Positions 1-9,351 of a DNA stretch of 64,000 bases are shown in pieces (positions within the stretch are counted from its first letter, which is position 1; every line of letters begins with the position of its first letter). Location: positions 1 through 64,000 of the forward strand of contig WOFQ01000030.1 in the NCBI GenBank assembly GCA_012184525.1, in the 5' to 3' direction. A program made the translations under genes and the position numbers. Origin of the DNA: Xenoacremonium recifei (lineage: Eukaryota > Ascomycota > Sordariomycetes > Hypocreales > Nectriaceae). The notes under the pieces were generated by a model. That model made no database searches. It worked only from the letters and a program-made list of their open reading frames with translations, and was not told where the DNA came from.

Positions 1-11
1 ACCAATACCAA

Positions 12-1375
12 TTATCTAACAGTTTTTATATATATCAGGTCTCTAGTCTGAGTCGTAAAGTACTTGATAGTGTCGATGTCGTGCACTGCTGGCGCCAGCT
101 TCCGCTCCGGCACGTCGTCTTTATGGAGGCAGACCTCGGCGTCGGACCAGTCTTTATCCTCGTGCCAGCCCGCGAATTGGGCCTCGAGCCGGCTGGCTGG
201 CGGCAACTGGTCGCGACGAAGACCTGTGACGGAAGCATCAAGAGGCCGCACAGTCCGGTCTAGGCCGAACTGTCGTGACTGTCCCTCTCGCTCGGCGAAG
301 CATAACCCGCTGACCCTAGCGCTGGACCCAGCCCACGTCTCACGGAGGTGCAGATGCCGGCGGCAGTTTGCGAGGTGTAATGCGTCTTGGTCCTGGTGCT
401 GATTCGACGGGCAGGACACCAGACCGGCCGTGAGGATATAGACGATCCGTCGAGCCAGCTTCTCTCCTTCATCCAGCCCTTCCTCTTCGACCCAATTATA
501 AATCTCCTGGCGGCTAGGCAGCTCGCCAGCGAGTGACTCGGCTCGTTCTTCATTGTGCGCTGCGTCGGGAGGATGCTCGTCCGTCACGATACTATTGTCG
601 CATGGGTCTTCGTCGTCGCTCATGCCGTCATCTAGGATACATTGTCAGTTGATATATGTGTCATGTAGCGATGAGAGTTCTACGTGGGGAGGACCCGTCA
701 CTGAGTGAAGGTGCTGAAGGCATATCCCGAGGTATATCCCGCCCGCTCTCGTCCTCCTCTGCTAGATCGACAAGCATATCGGGGCCGAATACGGATGAAT
801 CGTCATTCAGCAACGCGTCGCCATCCGGTGCGGCTCCATCCGTCATCTGATCGTCCATGGAGTCTATTGATGCCGTGAAACTGTCAGTCCCGAATCAGCT
901 AGGCCTGGAAGAGCGTACCTGGTATGCATTCTTCTCGGCTGTATTGTTGTCTAACTGGATGTCTAGAGGAGGCTGCTTCGTCCGGACCTCTGCCTCGTTG
1001 TAACCTGATATCCCCCGAGGCATCGATACGTAGTGACATGTCCAAGCTCGGAGATGATGACTCGTGGAAGGCAGGGTTTTCGGCTAGAAGGCCGGTGCCA
1101 GTATTATTGCCCAGTCTGCTAGCAGAGGCACTGCTGCTGGTGGCGGAGGAGAAGTCCGACCGTAATGTGCTGGAGCTTGTTGGTGTCGACCCCGTTCTTC
1201 TTCCAGGTCCCATAGGCGACGGCGAACTGGACTGTAGGTATCGCAGAATTGTGTTCTCCGGTCTGGCTACACGGACGTTGGATGAGGATGACGAGGAGGA
1301 AACACCTCCCCTACGATCTCGGGGCTTAGAGCGCATTTTGGGCCGGCCCTTGGCCTTCTGACGCTCCGGAGCCAT
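12..1375 (-). CDS. Hypothetical nuclear-type protein, three exons, divergent from the 1940-3937 gene
   Basis: I do not recognise this family. Three exons join cleanly: 1375-919, 863-684 and 631-12, with donors GTACGC and GTAGAA, acceptors ending TAG, and a CTGAC branch site in both introns. The spliced reading frame is 418 codons plus stop. The N-terminus is basic (KAKGRPKMRSKPRDRRGG) with a GRP core like an AT-hook, followed by serine-rich low-complexity sequence and an acidic middle (residues about 150-240). The C-terminal third is mixed polar with no motif I can name. The start codon is 565 bp from the start of the divergent gene at 1940, and the 18-bp palindrome at 1660-1677 lies between them, so co-regulation is likely. 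DNA binding is only inferred from composition. A further intron in the last exon cannot be excluded. Confidence 0.55.
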
Positions 1376-1659
1376 GGCGACGATGATGATCCAAATGTTT
1401 GATGTCTAAAGATGGTCTTGACCGAGCCTGGGGACATTACCCGCGCATATTATGAGGATACCGCAGGCTTGGTATAGGGTAGTTGATGGTTAAATAATAT
1501 ACACTACAGATAACTACAGACAGATAACCCTACAAAGAGATCCCCCTGAATCTCCAACCACATATTAACCAGCTAAGCCGCATTCGAAATACACACTAAG
1601 TCTCTTATTTAATTACATCCAATGTGATAATCTCCCTCTATGCCTGCTAGATCAGCATG

Positions 1660-1677
1660 CTATCACATATGTGATAG
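1660..1677. promoter_or_regulatory. Perfect 18-bp palindrome CTATCACATATGTGATAG in a divergent promoter
   Basis: The two 9-bp halves are exact reverse complements. The site lies between the divergent genes at 1375 (minus) and 1940 (plus). The 14-bp core ATCACATATGTGAT recurs in an array just after the 1940-3937 gene, so it is not a chance isolated palindrome. A loose half site (ATGTGATAAT) lies at 1622-1631. A dyad-binding protein, perhaps one of the two neighbours, is the simplest explanation; that is inference. Confidence 0.6.
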
Positions 1678-1939
1678 GGGGTTCCATGCACAGGATCCAT
1701 ATGCCGGTCCTAACTAAGCCGTTCTGGATAAGTAATGCCAACCTAGTTTGTTTGAGCAGGCACTTAGCCTGACATACCCCGGAAGCCTTGGGAAATTACT
1801 GACATCTCCATGAGTTCATCATAAGCTACCCCTTTTCTCTCTCGTCTGGGATGGGAGGAGGAAGGAAGAGGCCGCGGAAAGAAGTCATCATCCATTCATC
1901 TTCATTCTCATCAATCAGTCAAGAGCCTGCTCAGCAGTA

Positions 1940-3937
1940 ATGTTGCCAGTCAGCAGAAAAAGAACAATGGCCCCAGCCCCGGCCGTGACGGCGAAGCCTG
2001 CGAAGCGTGTCCGCTTGCCCAGCTACGCTGGCGACTCTCTCAACACATCCAGCACGCCTAGACCGCGACCCGGGAGCCTCGGATCATCTGTATGCCATGC
2101 CCTGGACAACAACGGCACCGCGGCCGTCACGCGTGACAGGGATTCGCGAGGCTTCTCGGTCGCGGAGTTATTAGCTACCGATGCCCCTGACGCGTCAGGA
2201 GGAGCTAGTTCGAGTCAGCCACGATCGCTGGAGGCCGTCAGAGGCAGCTCTGGCCAGAATCCCGATGCCGAATGGCACAGCAGCCTGCCATCCAGCTTTC
2301 TGCCGGAGGATCGCCCCATCCGCGTTGCCTCTAGTATAGACACCGCCTCGCCCGACCTGCCCGAGACCCTCTCCAGATACGAGAGGAAGCTCAAGAAGTT
2401 TTTCGGCCAGTGGCATGCATCCCTCGTCAAGAAGGGCATCCCGGAGCACCTGGTCTGCAAGCTTGCCAAGCACTGCGTCCAGGTTGATGACGAAGAGGGC
2501 GATGATGATGTAGAGACGGACAGCCGTGTGAGTCGTGCGAAGCCACTCTTCCCTCCCTCAACAGGCGCACTCTTGAAAGGCACCCAGCTCTTCCAGGCAT
2601 TAACCCAGGTTTTGCCGGATGGGCTGAACGATCGAAACGACGACGATGGCGGCGGCGGCGGCGGCGGCGGCAGCAGCAGCAGCAGCAGCAAAGACGGCGA
2701 CATCCCTTCACGACTATCTGCCAACCTGATTCTCTCACAGGCCCCTCAGACCGATGACGGACCCGTCGTGATCCAGCTGGGCGCCAGTGCGCGAGCATCC
2801 AAGCAGGCCCTCGGCCGGGATGACAAGCCAGCCACTCTGGTAGAGGCCCTGCGAGCCAAGCTCAGCTATGACCGACTCAAGAAGCACCACGAGGAGGGAG
2901 ATCCGTCCTTCGATACCCTGGCCGTTGCCCGACGGCTGCAGGACAGGGACTTTGCCGGCAGGCTGTCCTCGCAAGAGATCTGCGTCATCGGCCTCGCCGT
3001 CCTACACGAGGTCTTCGGCAGCCGAGGCCAGAAACGCCTCGTCGATGCCATGACGCGCCTCTATGGCCGCCACCCGCGACGCCATCTCGCCGACCTCGAC
3101 CGGAACGCCGGCCGGGTGGCGGACGAGATCCGCAAGGCCGGCCCTGCGACACTGTCCAGCTTCACCCGACGTTGGGCCCAGGCCGTCCAGCACGACAGCC
3201 CCAACATATCGACGATCGACGATGTTCGACTCATCGACATGAAGGTGTCGCTCGTCCGCGAATGGGACCGTTGGTCGAGCCCGGCCGCGACAGGGTTGAA
3301 CGGGGATATCGAGGACTTCCTCGTCCGGAACGGAATCGACGCCAACGCCGGTTTGCCGCTCTCGACGAGGATAGCCAAGTATCTCGGCAGGCAACTCGGT
3401 TTTCCCGAAGGCACCTTGGCCAAGAAGATCTATGCCTGGCGACCGCTGACGGTCATGGCAGACGTCTTTGGTGCCGGCAGTTATGTCTTTGTCTCCCGGA
3501 GCCTCTTTACCTGCTATAACAAGATTCGTACCACCGATGGCATCCGAAAAGAGGACAAGTTCCGTGCTATAGCCCTTGCAGTTGCAGATGAGCTTCCAGT
3601 TCTCTCGGAGATCTGCGAGGCATCGTACATGCATGTTGTCCAGCCTGTCCTGAAGCCCCTTCCTCCTGGCAATGGTGTGCAAGGTCTTTCCAGGGACTTG
3701 AGGGTGCCTGGGGTTCGGATGGCTACTGACGGTGATCTATATAACTTGCGGAAGACGTCCATCTCAGAACTGCTCGGTATTGAGATGTCTCTGGCAGGAT
3801 TTGTAGAGGAGTTAGACAGTGTGGCAGGAGATGCTGAGATGACAGTGGCCCGCCGACAGTCTATTGACGAAGATGCTGACGATGATGATGACAGTGGACA
3901 CAGTGGAGGGGAAGAAGGGGTTTATTATTTATTGTGA
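1940..3937 (+). CDS. Hypothetical 665-aa protein flanked by palindromic repeats
   Basis: A single uninterrupted exon of 665 codons, unlike most genes here. The N-terminal 140 residues are basic and low-complexity (SRKRTMAPAPAVTAKPAKRVR), suggesting nuclear targeting. Residues about 145-180 (SRYERKLKKFFGQWHASLVKKG) look helical. A Gly8-Ser6 linker encoded by a GGC/AGC microsatellite sits near residue 240. Residues about 330-610 form the ordered part, rich in Leu/Arg helices with few gaps, and the tail is acidic (DEDADDDDDSGHSGGEEG). No catalytic signature of a transposase, recombinase, helicase or polymerase could be found, and I assign no function. Its placement between a palindrome upstream and an array of the same palindrome downstream suggests that it, or its divergent neighbour, binds that site. 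An upstream ATG is not visible; the next in-frame ATG (residue 10) is an alternative start. Confidence 0.7.
   Translation: MLPVSRKRTMAPAPAVTAKPAKRVRLPSYAGDSLNTSSTPRPRPGSLGSSVCHALDNNGTAAVTRDRDSRGFSVAELLATDAPDASGGASSSQPRSLEAVRGSSGQNPDAEWHSSLPSSFLPEDRPIRVASSIDTASPDLPETLSRYERKLKKFFGQWHASLVKKGIPEHLVCKLAKHCVQVDDEEGDDDVETDSRVSRAKPLFPPSTGALLKGTQLFQALTQVLPDGLNDRNDDDGGGGGGGGSSSSSSKDGDIPSRLSANLILSQAPQTDDGPVVIQLGASARASKQALGRDDKPATLVEALRAKLSYDRLKKHHEEGDPSFDTLAVARRLQDRDFAGRLSSQEICVIGLAVLHEVFGSRGQKRLVDAMTRLYGRHPRRHLADLDRNAGRVADEIRKAGPATLSSFTRRWAQAVQHDSPNISTIDDVRLIDMKVSLVREWDRWSSPAATGLNGDIEDFLVRNGIDANAGLPLSTRIAKYLGRQLGFPEGTLAKKIYAWRPLTVMADVFGAGSYVFVSRSLFTCYNKIRTTDGIRKEDKFRAIALAVADELPVLSEICEASYMHVVQPVLKPLPPGNGVQGLSRDLRVPGVRMATDGDLYNLRKTSISELLGIEMSLAGFVEELDSVAGDAEMTVARRQSIDEDADDDDDSGHSGGEEGVYYLL
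2648..2690 (+). repeat. In-frame GGC/AGC triplet microsatellite (poly-Gly then poly-Ser)
   Basis: About eight GGC triplets run straight into six AGC triplets inside the 1940-3937 reading frame, coding a Gly/Ser linker. Triplet tracts like this change length by slippage without breaking the frame, so the site should be polymorphic between strains. Confidence 0.85.
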
Positions 3938-3986
3938 TGATCAAGAACTCAAGAGGGGATTCTGATATTTCACAGGAGTGGGACTC

Positions 3987-4101
3987 GATCACATATGCGA
4001 TAGGGACCGGGGTCTATATCACCTAGTTTAGACAGATCACATATGTGATAGTGGAGCCTGGATCACACATGCGATAGTGGGGTCTCGATCACATATGTGA
4101 T
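3987..4101. repeat. Iteron-like array of the ATCACATATGTGAT palindrome
   Basis: Four cores start at 3988 (ATCACATATGCGAT), 4036 (ATCACATATGTGAT), 4062 (ATCACACATGCGAT) and 4088 (ATCACATATGTGAT). The last three are spaced exactly 26 bp apart as direct repeats of a GATCACATATGTGATAG-type unit; the first is 48 bp before the second. Three of the four cores are followed by AG(T)GG-type bases, so the copies share an orientation despite the palindromic core. The array begins about 50 bp after the stop codon of the 1940-3937 gene. A separate copy lies at 1660-1677. Regular spacing of symmetric cores is typical of multi-protein binding sites; what binds here is unknown. Confidence 0.75.
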
Positions 4102-4201
4102 AGACTCAAACTTGAAGATATACCTCCAACCCCAACCCTAACACCTCACCATAATATGATAACCCCGTTGTTTGTCCAGCATTCCATGAGTTGAAAATAC
4201 C

Positions 4202-6747
4202 CTATATGTGATCTTGTTCCCATTCCATAAGTGTCTTTGAAGAAGATCTAGTATATGGATGCTCAGGGCCAAGAATACGCCGGCGATGAGAAACACATTT
4301 GCGCATCAAGGCCAGTGCCTCGTCTGAACGGCCTAATCCTCGGAAAGTGAACGCTAGGTTATTCATACTGGTCAGTGTCTCAGGATGCTCATCTCCTAGC
4401 ACCCTCGAGCTCGTCTCCATCACCTGCACAAATAGCATCTCGGCCTCTGCCCATCGTCCTTGGTTCCCAAATGTCGATGCCAGGTTAGCCATACTGATCA
4501 GCATGTCAGGATGCTCATCTCCTAGCACCCTCTTTCTCGTCTCCATCACCTGCACAAATAGCATCTCGGCCTCTGCCCATCGTCCTTGGTTCCAAAATGT
4601 CGATGCCAGGTTGGCCATACTGATCAGCATGTCAGGATGCTCATCTCCTAGCACCCTCTTTCTCGTCTCCATCACCTGCACCTCTAGCGTCTCGGCCTCT
4701 GCCCATCGTCCTTGGTTCCAAAATGTCGATGCCAGGTTGGCCATACTGGTCAGCGTAGAGGGATGCTTGTCTCCGAGTATACAGCTTCTTGCTTGCACTG
4801 CGTTTTTAGCGCTACACTCCGCTGTAAAATAATCTCCCTTCATTAGCATATACCACGAGATATTCGTCAACAGCTGACTCCAATTGAGAATTTCAGCTTC
4901 ATCTGCCGGCTTATGATTCATGAGAGCCTGTATGTGAGGCATCAAGATCTGGCAGGTGGCCCACGTTTCGAACGTCCCATCGGGAAAATGCTTTGCACTC
5001 AAGCACAGAAATAGGTCTTGGAATTGCTTCAAGCCATCAGACTGCGAAAGCCAGGTTTGTGTGCAAAATTGAACCAGAGAATGCATCTCAAAAAGCCCAT
5101 AGGTCTGAGTCATGTTGACCAGCGAATATGCCCTGAGGGTATCCAGGTCACCTTCAAAGTCCTCTCCAGAATACTCATCGACATAGCCACTGCTTCTTCT
5201 GGAATTTCTCCCTGCATCACTGTAACCAGATAACATGAATTCCGGAATGTCTTGAGTGTGGAAGAGGCTCATGAGAGCAAGCAGCTGAGCTGCTGTCGGC
5301 TTCTCTTGGCGGATTTGTTCAAAAGTGATCTGCCACGTTACTACGACGGAGTTTGACACGCCCTCATACCGCCGAAGATCACCAGCATCACTATTCAGGA
5401 GGCTGGTCCTGTGTCTTTTGCTTCGCTGAAAATCGGCCAGATATGACTTGACGGATACGCGGGGTGCGCGTCGATTGATGAATGCCGCTGCCTGATTCAC
5501 GGCAAGTGGAATGCAGTCGAGGGTACTAACTAAAGTCTTTGCAGCATCTTCATCAAAACCTTCGTTTAACTTGTTCCGAAGAACCTGCAGAGCCTCGGAG
5601 CTGTCCATTGTGTGGATCCTTTGGATCGATTTATGACTGCCCGTCAATTTTTCGGCAGCATTCAAGTTGCGTGATGTAACCAGAATCTTGCCTTTGCCCG
5701 TCTTTGGCAGGAAAGATGCCATGGGTTCCTGCTCAGAACCACTACCTGGCTGCGTGGAGAAAAACACATCCAAGTCATCGGCGTTATCCAAGATCATCAG
5801 CCATGACGGCAAATCCTCTTTCTGAAGCCAGTCGCAGACAAGCTTGAGAATATTAATGTTGGGGTTATGACGGGATGGTAACATGAGCGTATCTGCAATC
5901 GATCGATATGACTCTTCGAACCTTGCCTTCGTACTTCCATAGACCCAAAAGATGCTAATATTTGGCGAGGCAATGTATGTCTTGTGTGCAAATTCGATTG
6001 CAATTTGGGATTTGCTGAGATTTCGTTAGCCTTGGAGCGTGACTGTAAAAGGCCAGAATGCTATACCCAAAGCCACCTAGTCCAACAAGTGCCATTCGAC
6101 TCGCTGGACCTGCATATTGTTGTTCGATCCATCTCTGAAGTGCCGGCCGCTGGACGAAATCGGGATCGCGGGGGAAAGGTACGATGAAGTGAGGCTTGCA
6201 AGCTACCGACATATCAACAGCCATCTGCAGCGAAAGTTTTTCGATGCCGTTGTTGATGCGAAGGAGGAGAGTCCTAGACAAGAGTGAGCCGCTGCCATGG
6301 TGTTCGTCAACGAGGCGTGACCTACGTCTGGTCGATCTGCAAGCTAGTTGCAATTGTATCTCGATAGTTTGCAAGGGAGGCAATAATACTCTCAACATCG
6401 CCCTTCTTGAACGGCCACCTGAGGGCACGAAGACCAACCCGCCGCATTGCTTGGCGTGCTGTGCTAGGTTCAAGCTTGTCATGCACCTTGTCTAGTTCGT
6501 GCCCACATTCCTTCAGGGCGTCGTTGAGTTTGCGAGATGTGGATAGCGATCGTCCGGCTGGAGTTTCATTGAGTAGGTGTGCTGCATCCTGTAGAACGGT
6601 TCGCAAGCACTCTACGTGCTTCTGGAGACGCGAGATTTCGGCTCGGGCTTTTGCGACGGCAGTTATGTAGTTCGAACATAAGGCTATCACCTTGGCAGCT
6701 ATGTCAACGACAGCGCCGACGTTTGCAATACCGCCGATGACTTCCAT
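4202..6747 (-). CDS. STAND/NLR-like receptor: fungal N-terminal domain, NB-ARC ATPase, TPR repeats
   Basis: Exons 6747-6326, 6273-6067 and 6014-4202 join to 813 codons plus stop. Residues 1-140 match the fungal STAND N-terminal domain (start MEVIGGIANVGAVVDIA). Then come the linker PHFIVPFPRDPDFVQRP and an NB-ARC domain with P-loop GLGGFGKSQIA (residues about 202-212), Walker B WLMILDNADD, sensor-like KILVTSRN and the GxP-like CIPLAV. The second intron splits the P-loop between GGFG and KS. C-terminal residues about 600-800 are five 42-residue TPR units of the kinesin-light-chain type (GDEHPDMLISMANLASTF). Such proteins oligomerise on ligand binding and are used in fungal non-self recognition and programmed cell death; the ligand is unknown. 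All core ATPase motifs are intact, so it looks functional. Confidence 0.9.
4365..4742 (-). repeat. Three near-identical 126-bp TPR-coding tandem units
   Basis: Unit borders fall at 4365, 4491, 4617 and 4743, an exact 126-bp (42-codon) period. By eye the 4491 and 4617 units differ at about 4 of 126 bases, and the 4365 unit differs from them at about 9. Differences concentrate in a few codons (for example ETLEVQ versus EMLFVQ). High internal conservation with clustered differences is the pattern of receptor repeats that are shuffled by unequal exchange. Confidence 0.9.
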
Positions 6748-7484
6748 GATGACTCGTGGTTGATGTGATGCTAGATCTTTCTAGCTGACGCCGCTGCGCG
6801 AGGCATCCAGCAGTTGGCTACGGTCGCAGCCGCCAGGCGACAGCGAGGCTGTGCCAGGCTGCATGATGGGCAGCACGTGATCGCATCGATGCAGCTGGAT
6901 GGAATTCTGATACGCGCAACAGGGCGGCGGCTGAACCAAGGTATTAGAGTTTTATATTGGGCTGTACGGATAATGGCATACTTGGATAATTGAGGATTAT
7001 AAAAAATCGATGGAGCTTGTCGCGAGAGGAACGTATCAGTCACGTGGCATGGGTATTCTTAATCGAGGAGGCATTTTCATTAGTTCCGAGCTCTCGGAAC
7101 ACCGAGCATAGCTCGGTCTCTCGGAAGGGTCTCGGAAGAGTGCTGATGGCTAATAGGGCCCCGCAATAGAAGTCAGATTATGTAATCAGAACAGAAATGG
7201 CCGCCTTAATGACAAGGCAACAATAAGTACTTAGAGTTACCTTGCGGTATAGGGACTAAGCCACCAAGGTCCAAAATTGGTCCCGCTAAAAAGAGTTATC
7301 TAGTAGAACGCGCGACACCCGTTTCGCCTTTTAGTGTAACTGGGACCTGTCTGATTAATATTTTTCTTGCCGATTTCGGAAGAATAGTAGCTAAAGTCTT
7401 CTAACTAATTTTAGTAGGTTTTATTTATAACTGCTCCGTTCACTTTCGTCTCCACCTAAGAATGCCTAATTATAGATTAAGTGG

Positions 7485-7585
7485 CTGTAACGGGCTGGGC
7501 CCGTGGAGGAACCTCGGCTTACACTCTCGTTGGCAATATCGCTTACGCTTTTAGACCTACAGCTCGAGAGCTCTAGAGCTCCCAA
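7485..7585 (+). repeat. LTR-like repeat, left inverted copy
   Basis: About 100 bp beginning CTGTAACGGGCTGGGCCCGT and ending in GAGCTCTAGAGCTCCC. It is the near-perfect reverse complement of bases 13337-13438; I see one mismatch (ACCT against ACCC). Similarity stops after GAGCTCCCA. The TGTAACGG start is typical of retrotransposon LTR ends, and no matching 3' end (CCGTTACA) follows within 200 bp, so this copy looks truncated. Confidence 0.7.
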
Positions 7586-9085
7586 TGTGGCAGGTAGGAA
7601 CAGCAAGCTGTCACGTGGATCCTCTTTCTTGATCTTAGAGGAAATAAAAGCTCTTGATTTCTAACTAAATGACTGACTAGAGGCTAGTTAAATAGAGACA
7701 AAATGAGTGGTCTTTGATCATCAGCATTTGATTAAATGGTCAGTTGTTAGAAGTGTGTGTCGTATCAGTCAGAGATACCGGAAGACCAGTCTTCCGGTCT
7801 CACATGTGTATGTGTGTGTGTTTCAGCTGTCTTCAGGGCCAGCCTGTCATCAATTGATGTCATGTGACGCAGCCTCGTCAGCCTATTCCTGTGACATAAG
7901 GATCTAATATTAGCGTGAAATTATCCGAAGCTCTCCTTTCCTCATTTTAAATAAAGTGACGCAGTTCGCGCTTGCCTTCGCATATATAGATGCATAACCC
8001 CTGCTCCTAACGAAATAGGCATTGCTATACACTTAACACGTTAATACACAGCCATCTGTTCCAACCTCGCAATTGACTTTATGCTGTATATATATAGATT
8101 AAGATATTTGATGATCTTAGCCGCGAGAGAACCGGCTCTTCATAGTAATTATATCATGACGAGATTATTAGTATAATAATATCTATTAACAGATCAACTA
8201 TCTGATAACTCTATACCCTATCCAGAAGATCTAGAAGGAGGGGATCTCTTTAATTTCCCCTTTTTAGTCTAGGATTTCCAGCTTAAGTCGTCGATTGACA
8301 TCATTATATTACTATACAGCACCTCCAGCAGGAGCTTCTCGACAAAGATCTGGAGGCAGTAGAGTTTAAATCCGGTCTATTCCCACACACAGGTGGAGAC
8401 ACTCTCATTATTTGACGAATCAGAAAATTGATTTCTACCCCGGTCACGGAAAATGATATCTACAAGGATTATCAGGGTTAGAAAAATGATTTCTACTACA
8501 AGTCATTATGTCATTGTTAATGTAGGCTACTTATTTAATCCCCTCTCTACTGCTTTGGACCTTATAAGACGCGTCTATCATCTAAGTTCGCGTATAATAC
8601 GCGAACACGCGTTATCCCTGCTCTAGATAATAGTAGATATAATCCCTCTTAAAAATATAGTTATATATAATAATATAAGATATAAATAAAGGCTAAGAAA
8701 ATATTTAATCTATCTTATATCTACTAGTCACTACTAATAAAGGCTGCCCCTAGGAACTGCAGTTACAGTGGAAGGCGAAATGGGTGTCGCGGGGTCTGTT
8801 AGTTAATTATTTTTAGCGGGGTCCATTTCAATATACTTGTGGCTTTGCGGCCTGCTCGGTTGTACCCCAAAAGTACCGTGACTGATTGTTATAACAGAGC
8901 ACCAGAGCCAATCCAGCCCATTTGTACGTATGCTCAAGTTTGCAAGTGCACAATCTCATACAGTATCTTATGGACAAATTAGACCGCCTATTTGTGAAGC
9001 GATCTCTTGATCTGATTCCACCGATCAGTCGATGACCTTGACGGTCGCTTTTACTGATCTTTTTAACTTATTTTCTTACTTCATT

Positions 9086-9114
9086 GAGCAGCTGGACCCC
9101 TGGTCCAGCTGCTC
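9086..9114. repeat. Perfect 13-bp inverted repeat with 3-nt loop
   Basis: Arms 9086-9098 (GAGCAGCTGGACC) and 9102-9114 are exact reverse complements with a CCT loop. It lies about 240 bp beyond the 3' end of the HET gene. It could be a transposon footprint or a transcript hairpin; nothing else supports a choice. Confidence 0.7.
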
Positions 9115-9351
9115 CTGTACCTGCGACATTCCAGTCACTACGAGACGATTCATACAGACCGTAGCGACATCAACCTACCGATCGAGACTTTCAATCATGA
9201 CTTGTTGATACACTCATTTAGTACGTGTGTGCGTCGGGGCCTGCTGCAGGTTCCGGCTTAATATAACCCAAAAAAAGACGGATTCCAGATTCCAAAGCAT
9301 CGAGGGCTCGATGCGAGCTCTCTCATATTCACGGGGTGGTGGGTTACTAGG

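Larger units (their letters stand above)
6772..9351. other. AT-rich gene-free stretch with repeat remnants
   Basis: No supported gene. Contents: a cluster of short inverted repeats at about 7084-7135 (arms TTCCGAG/CTCGGAA and ACCGAGC/GCTCGGT); a repeat at about 7295-7345 resembling one at about 11830-11882; the left LTR-like copy (7485-7585); a very AT-rich, TpA-rich block at about 8090-8760; and a strong hairpin at 9086-9114. The base composition fits old repeats mutated by RIP, which I infer and did not compute. Confidence 0.6.

Noticed and set aside
1940..3937. Idea that the 665-aa protein is a Starship-type tyrosine recombinase or other transposase
   Set aside because: No catalytic tyrosine-recombinase or DDE pattern could be found, and no cargo or boundary repeats beyond the palindromes.
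4120..4145. AACCCTAAC-like telomere motif
   Set aside because: A single unit only; not a telomeric array.
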